Below are positions 1 through 6,990 of a DNA stretch of 25,776 bases, in pieces. This DNA is from Anaerolineaceae bacterium UBA2274 (GTDB lineage: Bacteria; Chloroflexota; Anaerolineae; Anaerolineales; Anaerolineaceae). The number at the start of each line of letters is the position of its first letter. Within the stretch, counting starts at the first letter, position 1. The translations under genes and the position numbers were made by a program. Under the pieces are notes generated by a model. The model did not search any database. It saw nothing but the letters and a program-made list of their open reading frames with translations, and had not been told where the DNA came from. The stretch lies in NCBI GenBank assembly GCA_002347705.1, contig DDWY01000041.1:21346-47121 (forward strand), given 5' to 3'.

Positions 1-173
1 AGATCGTTTTTTGTTGTAGCAACAGTTCTATTTCTTTATAAAAACACCTACTCCTTTTCTGTCAAAGCGACAGCTTGCCTACAGAGTATGATCTTGAATT
101 TGATCTTAGTGTCCTTAAGCACAGCTTTGTCCTCGTTGAAATCATTATTTTTCGTCAAAATGGGAAACTCGGG

Positions 174-194
174 GGAGACCTGATCGTGGTCTCC
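174..194 (-). terminator. Possible terminator hairpin of the amylase gene
   Basis: GGAGACC (174-180) and GGTCTCC (188-194) form a perfect 7-bp stem with a 7-nt loop, about 45 nt past the amylase stop. No T run follows on the minus strand, so the terminator role is only a guess. On the plus strand a pyrimidine-rich stretch follows. Confidence 0.3.
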
Positions 195-198
195 TTCT

Positions 199-231
199 CT
201 TTGTCTAATGATTTTCTTTGTCTAATGATTT
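199..231. repeat. 17-bp tandem duplication
   Basis: CTTTGTCTAATGATTTT at 199-215 is followed directly by a second, nearly complete copy from 216. It is a simple local duplication between the hairpin and the amylase stop codon. Confidence 0.7.
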
Positions 232-238
232 GCGCGGC

Positions 239-1912
239 TTACTTGACGCTCACCCGCCAATCATCATTTTCCATGCTGAGCTCAACTGACAATTGTTCTC
301 TACCGTCACTCAGGCTGAAAACAACCTTTTGCTTTTCAAGCTCCAGTGTGTGCCAGCGGGCTTGACTCAACCAGGAATTCTGCCGCCGGAAAGCCGCCAT
401 TTCCTGGATCACCTTTGCGCTGTTGCGTTCTTTCTGCCCTTCCCAGTTCATTGGCAGGCGGGCTTCGTCAAAACCCAGCGCGTTGTTGGCATGGATCGAT
501 TGCCGCTGTGAGAGTTCCCGCTCACTGCCGTAGTATACAATCGGCGGTCCTGGCATCAGGTAAAGCAGCTTCAGCGCAGCTTCCTGGGCAGAAACGGAAC
601 CCTGCGCGGTGAAGAAAAAGCGGTTCATATCATGATTGTCGATGAAAGCAGGGCGCGAGAACTCGCGCGGGTAGGCCGCCCAATAATTTTCAAGATATCC
701 GGCCAGGTGGCTCAAAGACCAGTTCCCGGTGGCAAAGGTCTCACGCAGTGCCTGGCAGGTCAGGAAGTCGAGCGTACCGTGCATGCTTCCGGCGAAAGTG
801 ATCTGCTCATCTGCCGTACCGACAACTTCGCCAAAAGTCCAGCAGTCTGGGTTGACCTCATGGCAGGCTCGCTGGAAGTCCACCCAAAATTCCCGCGCAG
901 GTCCATTGGCAAAATCCAGGCGGTAGCCATCTGCCCCAAACTGCAGCCAGTAACGCGCAAGCTCCAGCAGGTGCGTCCGCGCGGGGCTGCCCGGCTCAAG
1001 GTTGAGGCAGGGCATCTCAGGGACGTCATAAAAGCTCTCATACTCCGGGAAGGTTTTCCATTTGAACCAGGCTTTCGCATTTTCCTCACCTGCCAGGGCT
1101 GCCTGAAAACGCGCGTGCTGGTTGGAACAGTGGTTGGCGACAAAATCCAGCATAACACGCAGCCCCTTTGCGTGTGCTGTATCCAGCAGTTCGCGCAAGT
1201 CAGCTTCAGTGCCCATGCGCGGCTCAATGCTGAAATAGTCGCTGATATCATACCCATGATGGCTCGGGCTGCGGAAGATGGGCGAGAGCCAGATGGTGTT
1301 GAAACCCAGATCCTTGAGAGTGTCCAGCTTTTCAATCACTCCGGGCAGAGTTCCCCCAAACGGCTTGGTCAGGTCTGTTGTTTGCAGCCACTTTGCGCCT
1401 TCACCCGGGTTGAAGCGGTCCACAAATACCTGGTAGATCACCGCTTTTTCTGACCAGGCTGGCGGCTGGTTGTGGCTGGTGAGCCTCACTCTGAAAGTTG
1501 TTGCTCCAGCAACATCTGCCGCTTGGTTATCTGCAAAGCAAAGCGCTCCACCCGGCAGATTGGCATACACCTGGTAGAGCAGTTCAACACCTTCCGCCAT
1601 TGGTGGAAAGTGCAGACGCCAGTCTCGCAGCCAACCCCAGGTCAGTGTATCCCAGTGCCATTCCGCAGCTTCAAAACTTGTTTCCTGCCAGCTTTCTCCA
1701 TTATTCAGGCTGTAACGCAGGGTCACTTGCTGAACTGGCAGATCGGAACTGCTGCATGCCGTCAACCTGAAGGGCTCGTCCGGTTTGGGCAGCCAGGGAG
1801 ATACCCGGTAAGCATGATGCAGCCCCCGGTTATGGGTGATGTGATACAGGGAGCCTTTCGCAGGCTGATCAAGATCTCCGAAAAGATGGTCTGGATAAGG
1901 ATGTGGTGCCAA
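239..1912 (-). CDS. GH13 alpha-amylase family glycosidase
   Basis: Probably a cytoplasmic glycoside hydrolase acting on alpha-1,4 glucans or maltodextrins, since no signal peptide is seen. All four GH13 regions are present: region I DFVANH (about 256-261), region II GYRLDFANG with the probable nucleophile D333, region III FGEVV with acid/base E362, and region IV IDNHD with D428. The YQVFVDRF motif near 160 opens the catalytic barrel. The first 140 residues look like a beta-rich N-terminal domain as in neopullulanase-type enzymes. The start is TTG at 1912: an in-frame TGA lies two codons upstream and a GAGG ribosome-binding site sits at the right distance. Exact substrate (amylase, neopullulanase or cyclomaltodextrinase) cannot be told. 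The gene is divergent from the CDGSH gene. Confidence 0.9.
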   Translation of the reverse strand: MAPHPYPDHLFGDLDQPAKGSLYHITHNRGLHHAYRVSPWLPKPDEPFRLTACSSSDLPVQQVTLRYSLNNGESWQETSFEAAEWHWDTLTWGWLRDWRLHFPPMAEGVELLYQVYANLPGGALCFADNQAADVAGATTFRVRLTSHNQPPAWSEKAVIYQVFVDRFNPGEGAKWLQTTDLTKPFGGTLPGVIEKLDTLKDLGFNTIWLSPIFRSPSHHGYDISDYFSIEPRMGTEADLRELLDTAHAKGLRVMLDFVANHCSNQHARFQAALAGEENAKAWFKWKTFPEYESFYDVPEMPCLNLEPGSPARTHLLELARYWLQFGADGYRLDFANGPAREFWVDFQRACHEVNPDCWTFGEVVGTADEQITFAGSMHGTLDFLTCQALRETFATGNWSLSHLAGYLENYWAAYPREFSRPAFIDNHDMNRFFFTAQGSVSAQEAALKLLYLMPGPPIVYYGSERELSQRQSIHANNALGFDEARLPMNWEGQKERNSAKVIQEMAAFRRQNSWLSQARWHTLELEKQKVVFSLSDGREQLSVELSMENDDWRVSVK

Positions 1913-2012
1913 AGTTCACCTCGCCGCGATATGTTAAAAAATTCTACGCTAATTGGGAGAATAATGATAGTCAGCAAAAAAAATCTGTTTCCCCGCTTCT
2001 CTATCCATCCTG

Positions 2013-2033
2013 TATAATTGTTCTGCGCGGAGG
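2013..2033 (+). promoter_or_regulatory. -10 box and ribosome-binding site of the CDGSH gene
   Basis: TATAAT at 2013-2018 is followed by GGAGG at 2029-2033 and ATG at 2039. The predicted leader is only about 14 nt. No good -35 box is visible. The GGAGG decides the ATG at 2039 over an in-frame TTG at 2018, which lies inside the promoter. Confidence 0.6.
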
Positions 2034-2038
2034 CTGCC

Positions 2039-2776
2039 ATGAGCGAAAGCGAAAACGGGATTACCCCAAAAATCACGATTAAGAAGAATGGACCTTATAA
2101 GGTGGTGGGCAAAGTTCCTTTCATCAAACTCACACAGGTGTGTTCCGAGTTTGGTGAGCCGCTCGAATGGGAATTCCTGGGCGACCAAACTCCCGAGGGT
2201 GACTCGTACCTCCTTTGCCGCTGTGGCAAGTCTGCCACTTACCCATTCTGCGATGGCAGCCATAAAGAGGGCTTCGACGGAACAGAGACTGCCCGCACCG
2301 ACCGCGCTTCGCTGCGTGTTTTCACCTATCGCGGGCCAGGTCTCACGGTAAAAAAGGATTCTTCTCTGTGTATGCAGTCGGGCTTCTGCGTTTTGCGCGA
2401 CACATCCGTTTCAGAACTTACTTATGGCTCCATTGATCCTGCCAAACGCGACCGTGCCATCAAAATGGTGCACGACTGCCCTTCAAATTCGCTTACCTGC
2501 CGCCTGCCGCAAGACCCCGAACATGATCTTGAACCCAATCTTCCGATGCAGATCGCTGAGACAATTGAAATCACCTCCTACGGTCCGATCCGGGCACCCC
2601 TGTTTGTTATGGGTTATCTGCCGATCGAGCGCTCGGACGGTGTGCCCTTCCTGCCCCTCAACCGCGTCTCCCTCTGCACATGCGGTCAGTCGCGCAACAA
2701 ACCCCTCTGCGATGGCACCCACCGCCTTACTCAGGAAGCTGCTCTGCGCCGTCAGGTGCGCCAAAACAAACCGTAG
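2039..2776 (+). CDS. Double-CDGSH iron-sulfur protein with divergent 4Fe-4S domain
   Basis: A 245-residue soluble iron-sulfur protein, probably in electron transfer or redox sensing. It has two CDGSH (mitoNEET-type) 2Fe-2S motifs: C60, C62, C71, H75 and C213, C215, C224, H228, each of the form CxC...CDG(S/T)H. Between them a region with Cys at about 111, 117, 147 and 154 resembles the divergent mono-cluster 4Fe-4S domain (Fer4_19 type). The three-domain layout is known in bacterial CDGSH proteins. The start is ATG 2039, 5 nt after GGAGG. The downstream small gene begins 2 nt after the stop, so the two are likely cotranscribed. The redox partner cannot be inferred here. Confidence 0.88.
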   Translation: MSESENGITPKITIKKNGPYKVVGKVPFIKLTQVCSEFGEPLEWEFLGDQTPEGDSYLLCRCGKSATYPFCDGSHKEGFDGTETARTDRASLRVFTYRGPGLTVKKDSSLCMQSGFCVLRDTSVSELTYGSIDPAKRDRAIKMVHDCPSNSLTCRLPQDPEHDLEPNLPMQIAETIEITSYGPIRAPLFVMGYLPIERSDGVPFLPLNRVSLCTCGQSRNKPLCDGTHRLTQEAALRRQVRQNKP

Positions 2777-2778
2777 TC

Positions 2779-3174
2779 ATGGGCTACCTCGAGAATGTCC
2801 GCCGCAAACGCACCTATGCTATCTTCGCCTACTGGATTGACGAGACTTTTATGTTCAACTCCATGGAGGATTTCAAAGCCTATCAGTTCCTGATCCGTGA
2901 ACCTGATAAAGCCAACTGGAGTCTCTCGCTGCTGGCTTTTACGGATCCAGCTCAAGTCTTGAACCCGATGCAAGCTGCGGCAGTGGCCAACCATAAGATG
3001 ATCTTTGAAAAACGTGGAAAAAATAAGACCCCGGAATTGATCCAATCCTACGTTATCGGGCTTATTCAGGATTATTTAATGCGCGGTCCTCACCGCGATC
3101 ATTTTCTGCGAGCATCCTCGCTTAGCCTGCGGTTTGCAGACCAAGCCCCTCTTGCACTAACAGTCAGAAGTTAA
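2779..3174 (+). CDS. Hypothetical protein, 131 aa
   Basis: I do not recognise this protein. The ATG at 2779 follows the CDGSH stop by 2 nt, which suggests translational coupling, as no separate ribosome-binding site is clear. The sequence is rich in aromatic residues at the N-terminus (about residues 10-30) and has no signal peptide or membrane segment. The last 20-25 residues look less protein-like, so the frame may run past an ancestral end. Composition and position support a real gene; the function is unknown. Confidence 0.55.
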   Translation: MGYLENVRRKRTYAIFAYWIDETFMFNSMEDFKAYQFLIREPDKANWSLSLLAFTDPAQVLNPMQAAAVANHKMIFEKRGKNKTPELIQSYVIGLIQDYLMRGPHRDHFLRASSLSLRFADQAPLALTVRS

Positions 3175-3232
3175 AAAAACGACATCTTCCATAAGAACTT
3201 TCTTAACTTCCTGAGAAGGCTTAGACTCAATC

Positions 3233-3261
3233 TTGATGATTGCTTAATAATCAGCGATACT
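3233..3261 (+). promoter_or_regulatory. Promoter of the FMN reductase gene
   Basis: TTGATG (3233-3238) and GATACT (3256-3261) are separated by exactly 17 nt and lie about 30 nt before the ATG at 3290. This is a reasonable sigma70-type promoter for a monocistronic gene. Confidence 0.5.
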
Positions 3262-3289
3262 AACTTACAACATTATATGGAGATGAAAT

Positions 3290-3838
3290 ATGAGCAAGAA
3301 AATCGCAATCGTTAGCGGAAGCATCCGCAAAGAAGGCTACAGCACGCAACTCGCAAAAGCCGTGCAGCCGCTTTTCCCTGAAGGCTACGAGACAGAAATT
3401 GTAGAAATTGGTCATTTACCGCTTTACAACCAGGATTTTGATGCCGAAACGCAGCCTGAGTCCTACACTGCCTTTCGGAAGAAAATGGGCGAGAAAGATG
3501 CTGTGCTTTTCATTACTCCAGAGCACAACCGCACCATACCCGCAGCTTTGAAAAATGCGCTGGATGTCGGCTCGCGCCCATACGGACAGTCTGTCTGGGA
3601 TGGCAAGCCTGCCGCGATTATCAGTAACTCCCCTGGTCTGCTGGGCGCGTTTGGCGCGAACCATCATTTGCGCCAGGTGTTGACATTTTTGAATATGCCC
3701 ATCCTGCAGCAACCTGAAGCTTACCTTTCAAGAATTAACGAATTACTCGATGGTGATGGGGGCTTTAAATCTGAAAACACTCTAAAGTTTGCACAATCCT
3801 TCGTGGACGCATTCCTTGAGCATATAGACCGTTATTGA
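3290..3838 (+). CDS. NADPH-dependent FMN reductase family protein
   Basis: A 182-residue flavodoxin-fold protein of the NADPH-dependent FMN reductase / azoreductase / chromate reductase family. It would bind FMN and reduce quinones, azo dyes or metals with NAD(P)H in the cytoplasm. Family marks are the phosphate-binding GSIR at 10-13 after the first beta strand, PEHN at 77-80 (usually PEYN) leading into PAALKNALD, and the conserved SNSPG segment near 112. Length is normal. The start at 3290 has GGAG 7 nt upstream. Its own promoter precedes it and a hairpin (3885-3913) follows, so it is probably transcribed alone. The physiological substrate cannot be told. Confidence 0.88.
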   Translation: MSKKIAIVSGSIRKEGYSTQLAKAVQPLFPEGYETEIVEIGHLPLYNQDFDAETQPESYTAFRKKMGEKDAVLFITPEHNRTIPAALKNALDVGSRPYGQSVWDGKPAAIISNSPGLLGAFGANHHLRQVLTFLNMPILQQPEAYLSRINELLDGDGGFKSENTLKFAQSFVDAFLEHIDRY

Positions 3839-3884
3839 GTTGATCGATTAAGTGCCGGGTTGGAAAACGCATCCGGTCTTAAAG

Positions 3885-3913
3885 GTAGGCCGGATTGCGT
3901 ATTTCAATCCGGC
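3885..3913 (+). repeat. GTAGGCCGG hairpin repeat (copy 1), possible terminator
   Basis: GCCGGATTG (3889-3897) and CAATCCGGC (3905-3913) form a perfect 9-bp stem with a 7-nt loop, preceded by GTAG and followed by TCTTT. It lies about 50 nt past the FMN reductase stop and may end that transcript. The same design recurs at 13408, 13708 and 24018 with changed but still paired stem bases. Confidence 0.6.
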
Positions 3914-3964
3914 TCTTTAAATATCATCCGGGCTGCGTTTTTCAACTCAGCGTTCGTCTTAAGA

Positions 3965-3970
3965 TAAAAT
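3965..3970 (+). promoter_or_regulatory. Possible -10 box of the disrupted small gene
   Basis: TAAAAT lies 7 nt before the GTG at 3978. If used, transcription would start at or next to the start codon, giving a leaderless mRNA as proposed for 4261 and 6991. Confidence 0.35.
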
Positions 3971-3977
3971 CAAAGTC

Positions 3978-4210
3978 GTGAATCACGAGATTGTTTTCGA
4001 CAAGCAGCAGGCTCAACAGGTGATCAGCTTTTTTTGGAAGCAGGCGATTCTATAAGCGCAGGATTTACCAAAGCGCTGGCAAAAACATTAAGAGCTTACG
4101 CAACCTGGCAAGGGCTATACAGCATCGTGATCGACTGGGCGGATTCTGAAGCACTGCGCCTGGGGTTAACGGCTCGCCTGGCGGATGGGCAAACACCCAG
4201 CTCAAAATGA
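3978..4210 (+). pseudogene. Small gene split by a one-base shift in a T7 run
   Basis: From GTG 3978 a frame reads 19 sensible codons (VNHEIVFDKQ...) up to a run of seven T (4029-4035), then meets TAA within a few codons. Adding one T joins it to a second frame that is open to TGA at 4208-4210 (EAGDSISAGF... to GQTPSSK). The restored product would be 77 aa. No start codon with a ribosome-binding site serves the second frame alone. The protein family is not recognised. Options are a pseudogene, a sequencing error in the homopolymer, a phase-variable gene or transcriptional slippage. Confidence 0.45.
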
Positions 4211-4245
4211 AGCCTTATTCAAGACAAACGGGCTTATAGGACTCG

Positions 4246-4254
4246 TGATATCAT
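4246..4254 (+). promoter_or_regulatory. Extended -10 promoter placing the start site at the ATG
   Basis: TGATATCAT (TGn plus TATCAT, 4246-4254) is followed by exactly six bases and then ATG at 4261. This spacing predicts transcription starting at the A of the start codon. No Shine-Dalgarno sequence is present. Confidence 0.5.
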
Positions 4255-4260
4255 CTTGGC

Positions 4261-5466
4261 ATGCAGCAAAAGAACCCTTTCCTGCCTGAAGATCCCAATC
4301 AGCCGGCAGAAATAAGCACTGAGAAAACAGTCCAAACCGACCCGAATGCAGCGCAAAGCCTTTGGGAGCGGATTCGGCATTTGGGGCTTGAACCCGCCGT
4401 TATGCGCAGTCTGACTCTGGTTGCCACGGCAGCAATGATGGCGCTGGTTGTGTGGGTGATGAGCCGATATTACGTCAGCGTGGAAGGTCAAAGAGCCGCG
4501 GATGTAAAGGCTGTTTCTGAAACGCAGCCATTGCCATCGAATTCAGAAATGATTTTCGCCCAGGTCGCGAAACCAACACTGGAAAGCAACGCAATTCGGC
4601 GTGATGTGAACCTGGATACTGTGCTGCCGATGCGTGCCCGCACAGAAATTGTCAATTACATCGTGCAGGCAGGTGACAATCTTTTTTCGATCGCGGAGCG
4701 CTTTAATCTCAAGCCAGAAACTGTCCTCTGGAGCAATCGCTACGTCCTGGGAGACGATCCACATTTTATTTATCCCGGTCAGGAATTGCTTATCTCGCCG
4801 GTGGATGGAACATTGCACCGCTGGAGTGCTGGCGAGGGTTTGAATGGCGTGGCGGAGTTTTACAAGGTCACACCCGATGAGATTATTAATTTCCGGGGCA
4901 ACCACCTGACGGCTGCCAGCCTGGGTGATTATGCCTCTCCGAATATCACCCCCGGTACCATGCTGGTGATACCAGGTGGAAAGGGCGAATTTACCGACTG
5001 GCGTACTCCGAGGATCACCCGCGAAGAGCCGGCAACCGCTGTCAACGTGGGACCCGGAGCCTGTACTGAAAGCTATGACGGCGTGGTTGGAACCCTGACC
5101 TTTCGCTGGCCTGTGGAAAACCACACTCTCTCCGGCTACGACTATGCCCCATCGGCGAATCATTTTGGTATTGACCTTGGTGGGGAGATGGGGGATCCCG
5201 TCAGAACGGTCGATAACGGCGTTGTTGTGTATGCGGGCTGGAATGATTGGGGCTATGGGAATATGGTCGTCGTGGATCATGGCTTTGGCTGGCAATCGCT
5301 TTATGCCCACCTGGCAACAGTAGATGTGATCTGCGGGCAGGAAGTTTATGCCGGGGACCTGCTTGGCGGCATGGGAGACACTGGCGCTGCCGACGGCGTG
5401 CACCTGCATTTTGAGCTGCGCAGCGACGAATACGGACGCGTAAACCCATGGGATTTTTTGCAATGA
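4261..5466 (+). CDS. LysM and M23-family metallopeptidase, membrane-anchored
   Basis: A 401-residue cell-envelope peptidase expected to cut peptide cross-links or act as an envelope regulator outside the membrane. A single hydrophobic segment at about 49-69 anchors it. The LysM domain at about 132-178 (YIVQAGDNLFSIAERFNL...) is followed by a second, weaker LysM-like unit at 185-237. The C-terminal M23 domain carries zinc-site residues H301 and D305 (HFGID), H350 (YAH) and the HLHFE motif (H381, H383), so it looks active. No ribosome-binding site precedes the ATG; a leaderless promoter fits. The next gene overlaps the stop as ATGA, so the pair is probably coexpressed. Confidence 0.92.
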   Translation: MQQKNPFLPEDPNQPAEISTEKTVQTDPNAAQSLWERIRHLGLEPAVMRSLTLVATAAMMALVVWVMSRYYVSVEGQRAADVKAVSETQPLPSNSEMIFAQVAKPTLESNAIRRDVNLDTVLPMRARTEIVNYIVQAGDNLFSIAERFNLKPETVLWSNRYVLGDDPHFIYPGQELLISPVDGTLHRWSAGEGLNGVAEFYKVTPDEIINFRGNHLTAASLGDYASPNITPGTMLVIPGGKGEFTDWRTPRITREEPATAVNVGPGACTESYDGVVGTLTFRWPVENHTLSGYDYAPSANHFGIDLGGEMGDPVRTVDNGVVVYAGWNDWGYGNMVVVDHGFGWQSLYAHLATVDVICGQEVYAGDLLGGMGDTGAADGVHLHFELRSDEYGRVNPWDFLQ

Positions 5467-6305
5467 GAATTCGGAGCTTGCACTTGCTGCTAATATCTCT
5501 GCTTGCGATTTCAGCTTGTGGGGTAAACGGAATGTCGCCCAGCCCCAGCCCCTCAATACCGCCAGCAACGCAAACTCCCAGCCGCACACCAACAGCATCC
5601 GCAACCCCCACCCGCACAAATACGCCCATCCCCAGCGCGACCCCTGTTCCCCCAACCGCAACACTCACCCTCCAACAACAGCGTGAAGCCAGGCTTTTTG
5701 AAGCCAGTTTGCACTACCTGGCGGAAACGGCGGAAGAAGCGGATTTAGTAGCGCGTGAAATCGATTTTGCCTCAGGACCACATGAATCAGCCGATAATGC
5801 CTGCGGTCCGCTGACGGTTGCAATTTTGCGGGATGGCGGTTATTTACCTGAGGATGCCAACCCCCACGAGATGTGGCTGCTTTGCCCTCGTGAGGATATT
5901 CCAGAGTGCCACGGTCTTGACATTCTGGATAAATATTTCTTCCCGCGTTCAGACTACGACTACGTTTTCGTAAATGAAAGCGTCGGCAGCTATGATTGGG
6001 CGAAAAATCCGCTCCAACCAGGAGACTGGCTCTACCTGTTTGTCCGCAAAGGAATTTCCAAATATGACGGTTTCGACCATATGCTGGTGGTGACCAGGGT
6101 GGACGACCGCGGCAGGGCTTACAGCGTGACCAACATCAACAAGGGGGAAGGTTTTATAATCCAGGAGGAACTGCTCTACGACCCGCGGCGCGCTGGTGTG
6201 GGGTTGTTCTCAGAGCTGACCAACGACCAGCTGCGGAAAGAGCTCGGCATGACCGGTACCGCAGGCTTCCTTTTAATCCGGGCTAAAGCAATCTCACTTC
6301 CCTGA
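5463..6305 (+). CDS. Lipoprotein with papain-like (CHAP/C39-like) peptidase domain
   Basis: A 280-residue predicted lipoprotein. The lipobox ISAC puts the lipidated Cys at 19. It is followed by a Ser/Thr/Pro linker (about 24-68) and a globular domain with the order Cys-His-Asn typical of papain-fold cysteine peptidases: NACGP with C114, FDHMLVV with H206, and Asn 224 or 226. The family assignment comes from these motifs only. The ATG at 5463 overlaps the stop of the M23 gene in the sequence ATGA; another ATG at 5448 would give a longer N-terminus that weakens the signal peptide. Two candidate peptidases encoded together suggest a joint envelope role. Confidence 0.72.
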   Translation: MRIRSLHLLLISLLAISACGVNGMSPSPSPSIPPATQTPSRTPTASATPTRTNTPIPSATPVPPTATLTLQQQREARLFEASLHYLAETAEEADLVAREIDFASGPHESADNACGPLTVAILRDGGYLPEDANPHEMWLLCPREDIPECHGLDILDKYFFPRSDYDYVFVNESVGSYDWAKNPLQPGDWLYLFVRKGISKYDGFDHMLVVTRVDDRGRAYSVTNINKGEGFIIQEELLYDPRRAGVGLFSELTNDQLRKELGMTGTAGFLLIRAKAISLP

Positions 6306-6330
6306 TTCCACAATCATTGTTCTAGTTCAA

Positions 6331-6356
6331 CAAAACTATTATGTTTTGAATATAAT
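6331..6356 (+). promoter_or_regulatory. MarR gene promoter with inverted-repeat operator
   Basis: CAAAAC (6331-6336), a 6-nt spacer and GTTTTG (6343-6348) form a perfect inverted repeat directly before TATAAT at 6351-6356. A dimeric MarR-type repressor bound here would block RNA polymerase, so autoregulation is likely. Neighbouring bases are AT-rich, so chance cannot be excluded. Confidence 0.5.
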
Positions 6357-6398
6357 TGTGAAATAAAATAAAATTAATAGACAATGAAGAGGATAATT

Positions 6399-6860
6399 AT
6401 GGAAGAAAAAGATCTTAGCCTTCGCATCTGGGACCTGCTGCGGGATGCCTCAGTCAATACTGAATTCATGATGACCGAGTTCAGTTCCCAAAACAAGCTA
6501 TCCCGCCTGCAAGGTCGAGCCTTGCTGCAAATCTTTATCCAGGAGAATGTCAGATTAAGTGACCTGGCAGAGATATTGGGAATGAATCCGGGCAATCTCA
6601 GCCGCGTCTGCCAATCCCTGGAACAGGACTCCCTGCTGCAGCGTGAGCGTAATATGGAAGATCGCCGCGAATGGAACATCTCTCTGACCGATGAGGGTCA
6701 CAAGGTTATCCGGGGGATTGTGGACAGTATCAAAGCCTCGTTCAAAAACTTTTTGCAGGAACATTCTGAAGAAGAATTGGAGCAGTTGGTCAGGTTGTGG
6801 ACTGACTATAACCAATATTTCAACCGGACCCGGCTGGGATATCGTGCCGCAAAGGAATAA
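6399..6860 (+). CDS. MarR family transcriptional regulator
   Basis: A 153-residue winged-helix regulator. The helix-turn-helix lies at about 52-82 (RLSDLAEILGMNPGNLSRV), followed by the wing with the DRR signature at 88-90 (MEDRREW) and the LTDEG segment at 96-100. Flanking helices would form the dimer interface. The start chosen is ATG 6399, with GAGG at 6389-6392 six nt before it; an in-frame ATG at 6384 has no such site. It has its own promoter with a candidate operator and a strong terminator behind it, so it is monocistronic. The ligand and wider targets are unknown; the oxidoreductase or transporter nearby could be targets, but nothing in the sequence shows it. Confidence 0.9.
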   Translation: MEEKDLSLRIWDLLRDASVNTEFMMTEFSSQNKLSRLQGRALLQIFIQENVRLSDLAEILGMNPGNLSRVCQSLEQDSLLQRERNMEDRREWNISLTDEGHKVIRGIVDSIKASFKNFLQEHSEEELEQLVRLWTDYNQYFNRTRLGYRAAKE

Positions 6861-6911
6861 GCGGGCTTTTACCGCTGACCTTGAGGGCAGAACCCTCATA
6901 AATCAAAGCAC

Positions 6912-6946
6912 AAAAAAACCCACATCACAAAGTGGGGTTTTTGTTT
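6912..6946 (+). terminator. Rho-independent terminator after the MarR gene
   Basis: An A-rich arm ending in ACCCAC (6913-6923) pairs with GTGGGGTTTTT (6932-6942), with one extra G bulged, and a T run follows. It lies about 50 nt past the stop codon. Confidence 0.8.
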
Positions 6947-6975
6947 ATTATGTCCTGCTCCGCATACCGCGAGCG

Positions 6976-6984
6976 TGCTACAAT
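6976..6984 (+). promoter_or_regulatory. Extended -10 promoter placing the start site at the ATG
   Basis: TGCTACAAT (6976-6984) is an extended -10 element. Six bases (TAAAAC) separate it from ATG at 6991, so +1 falls on the A of the start codon. No ribosome-binding site exists, as for 4261. Confidence 0.6.
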
Positions 6985-6990
6985 TAAAAC

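Larger units (their letters stand above)
1..238. other. AT-rich intergenic stretch, no gene seen
   Basis: This stretch lies beyond the 3' end of the amylase gene and is more AT-rich than its surroundings. The short open frames in it have no ribosome-binding site and no recognisable protein. It holds a small inverted repeat (174-194) and a short tandem duplication (199-231), listed separately. Confidence 0.6.

Noticed and set aside
632..1453. Long plus-strand open frame (273 codons) inside the amylase gene
   Set aside because: It is antisense to well-conserved GH13 motifs, has no ribosome-binding site and no recognisable protein.
4543..5664. Minus-strand open frame of 373 codons across the M23 and lipoprotein genes
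   Set aside because: The plus strand carries clear LysM and M23 motifs; the antisense protein is repetitive and unlike any family.
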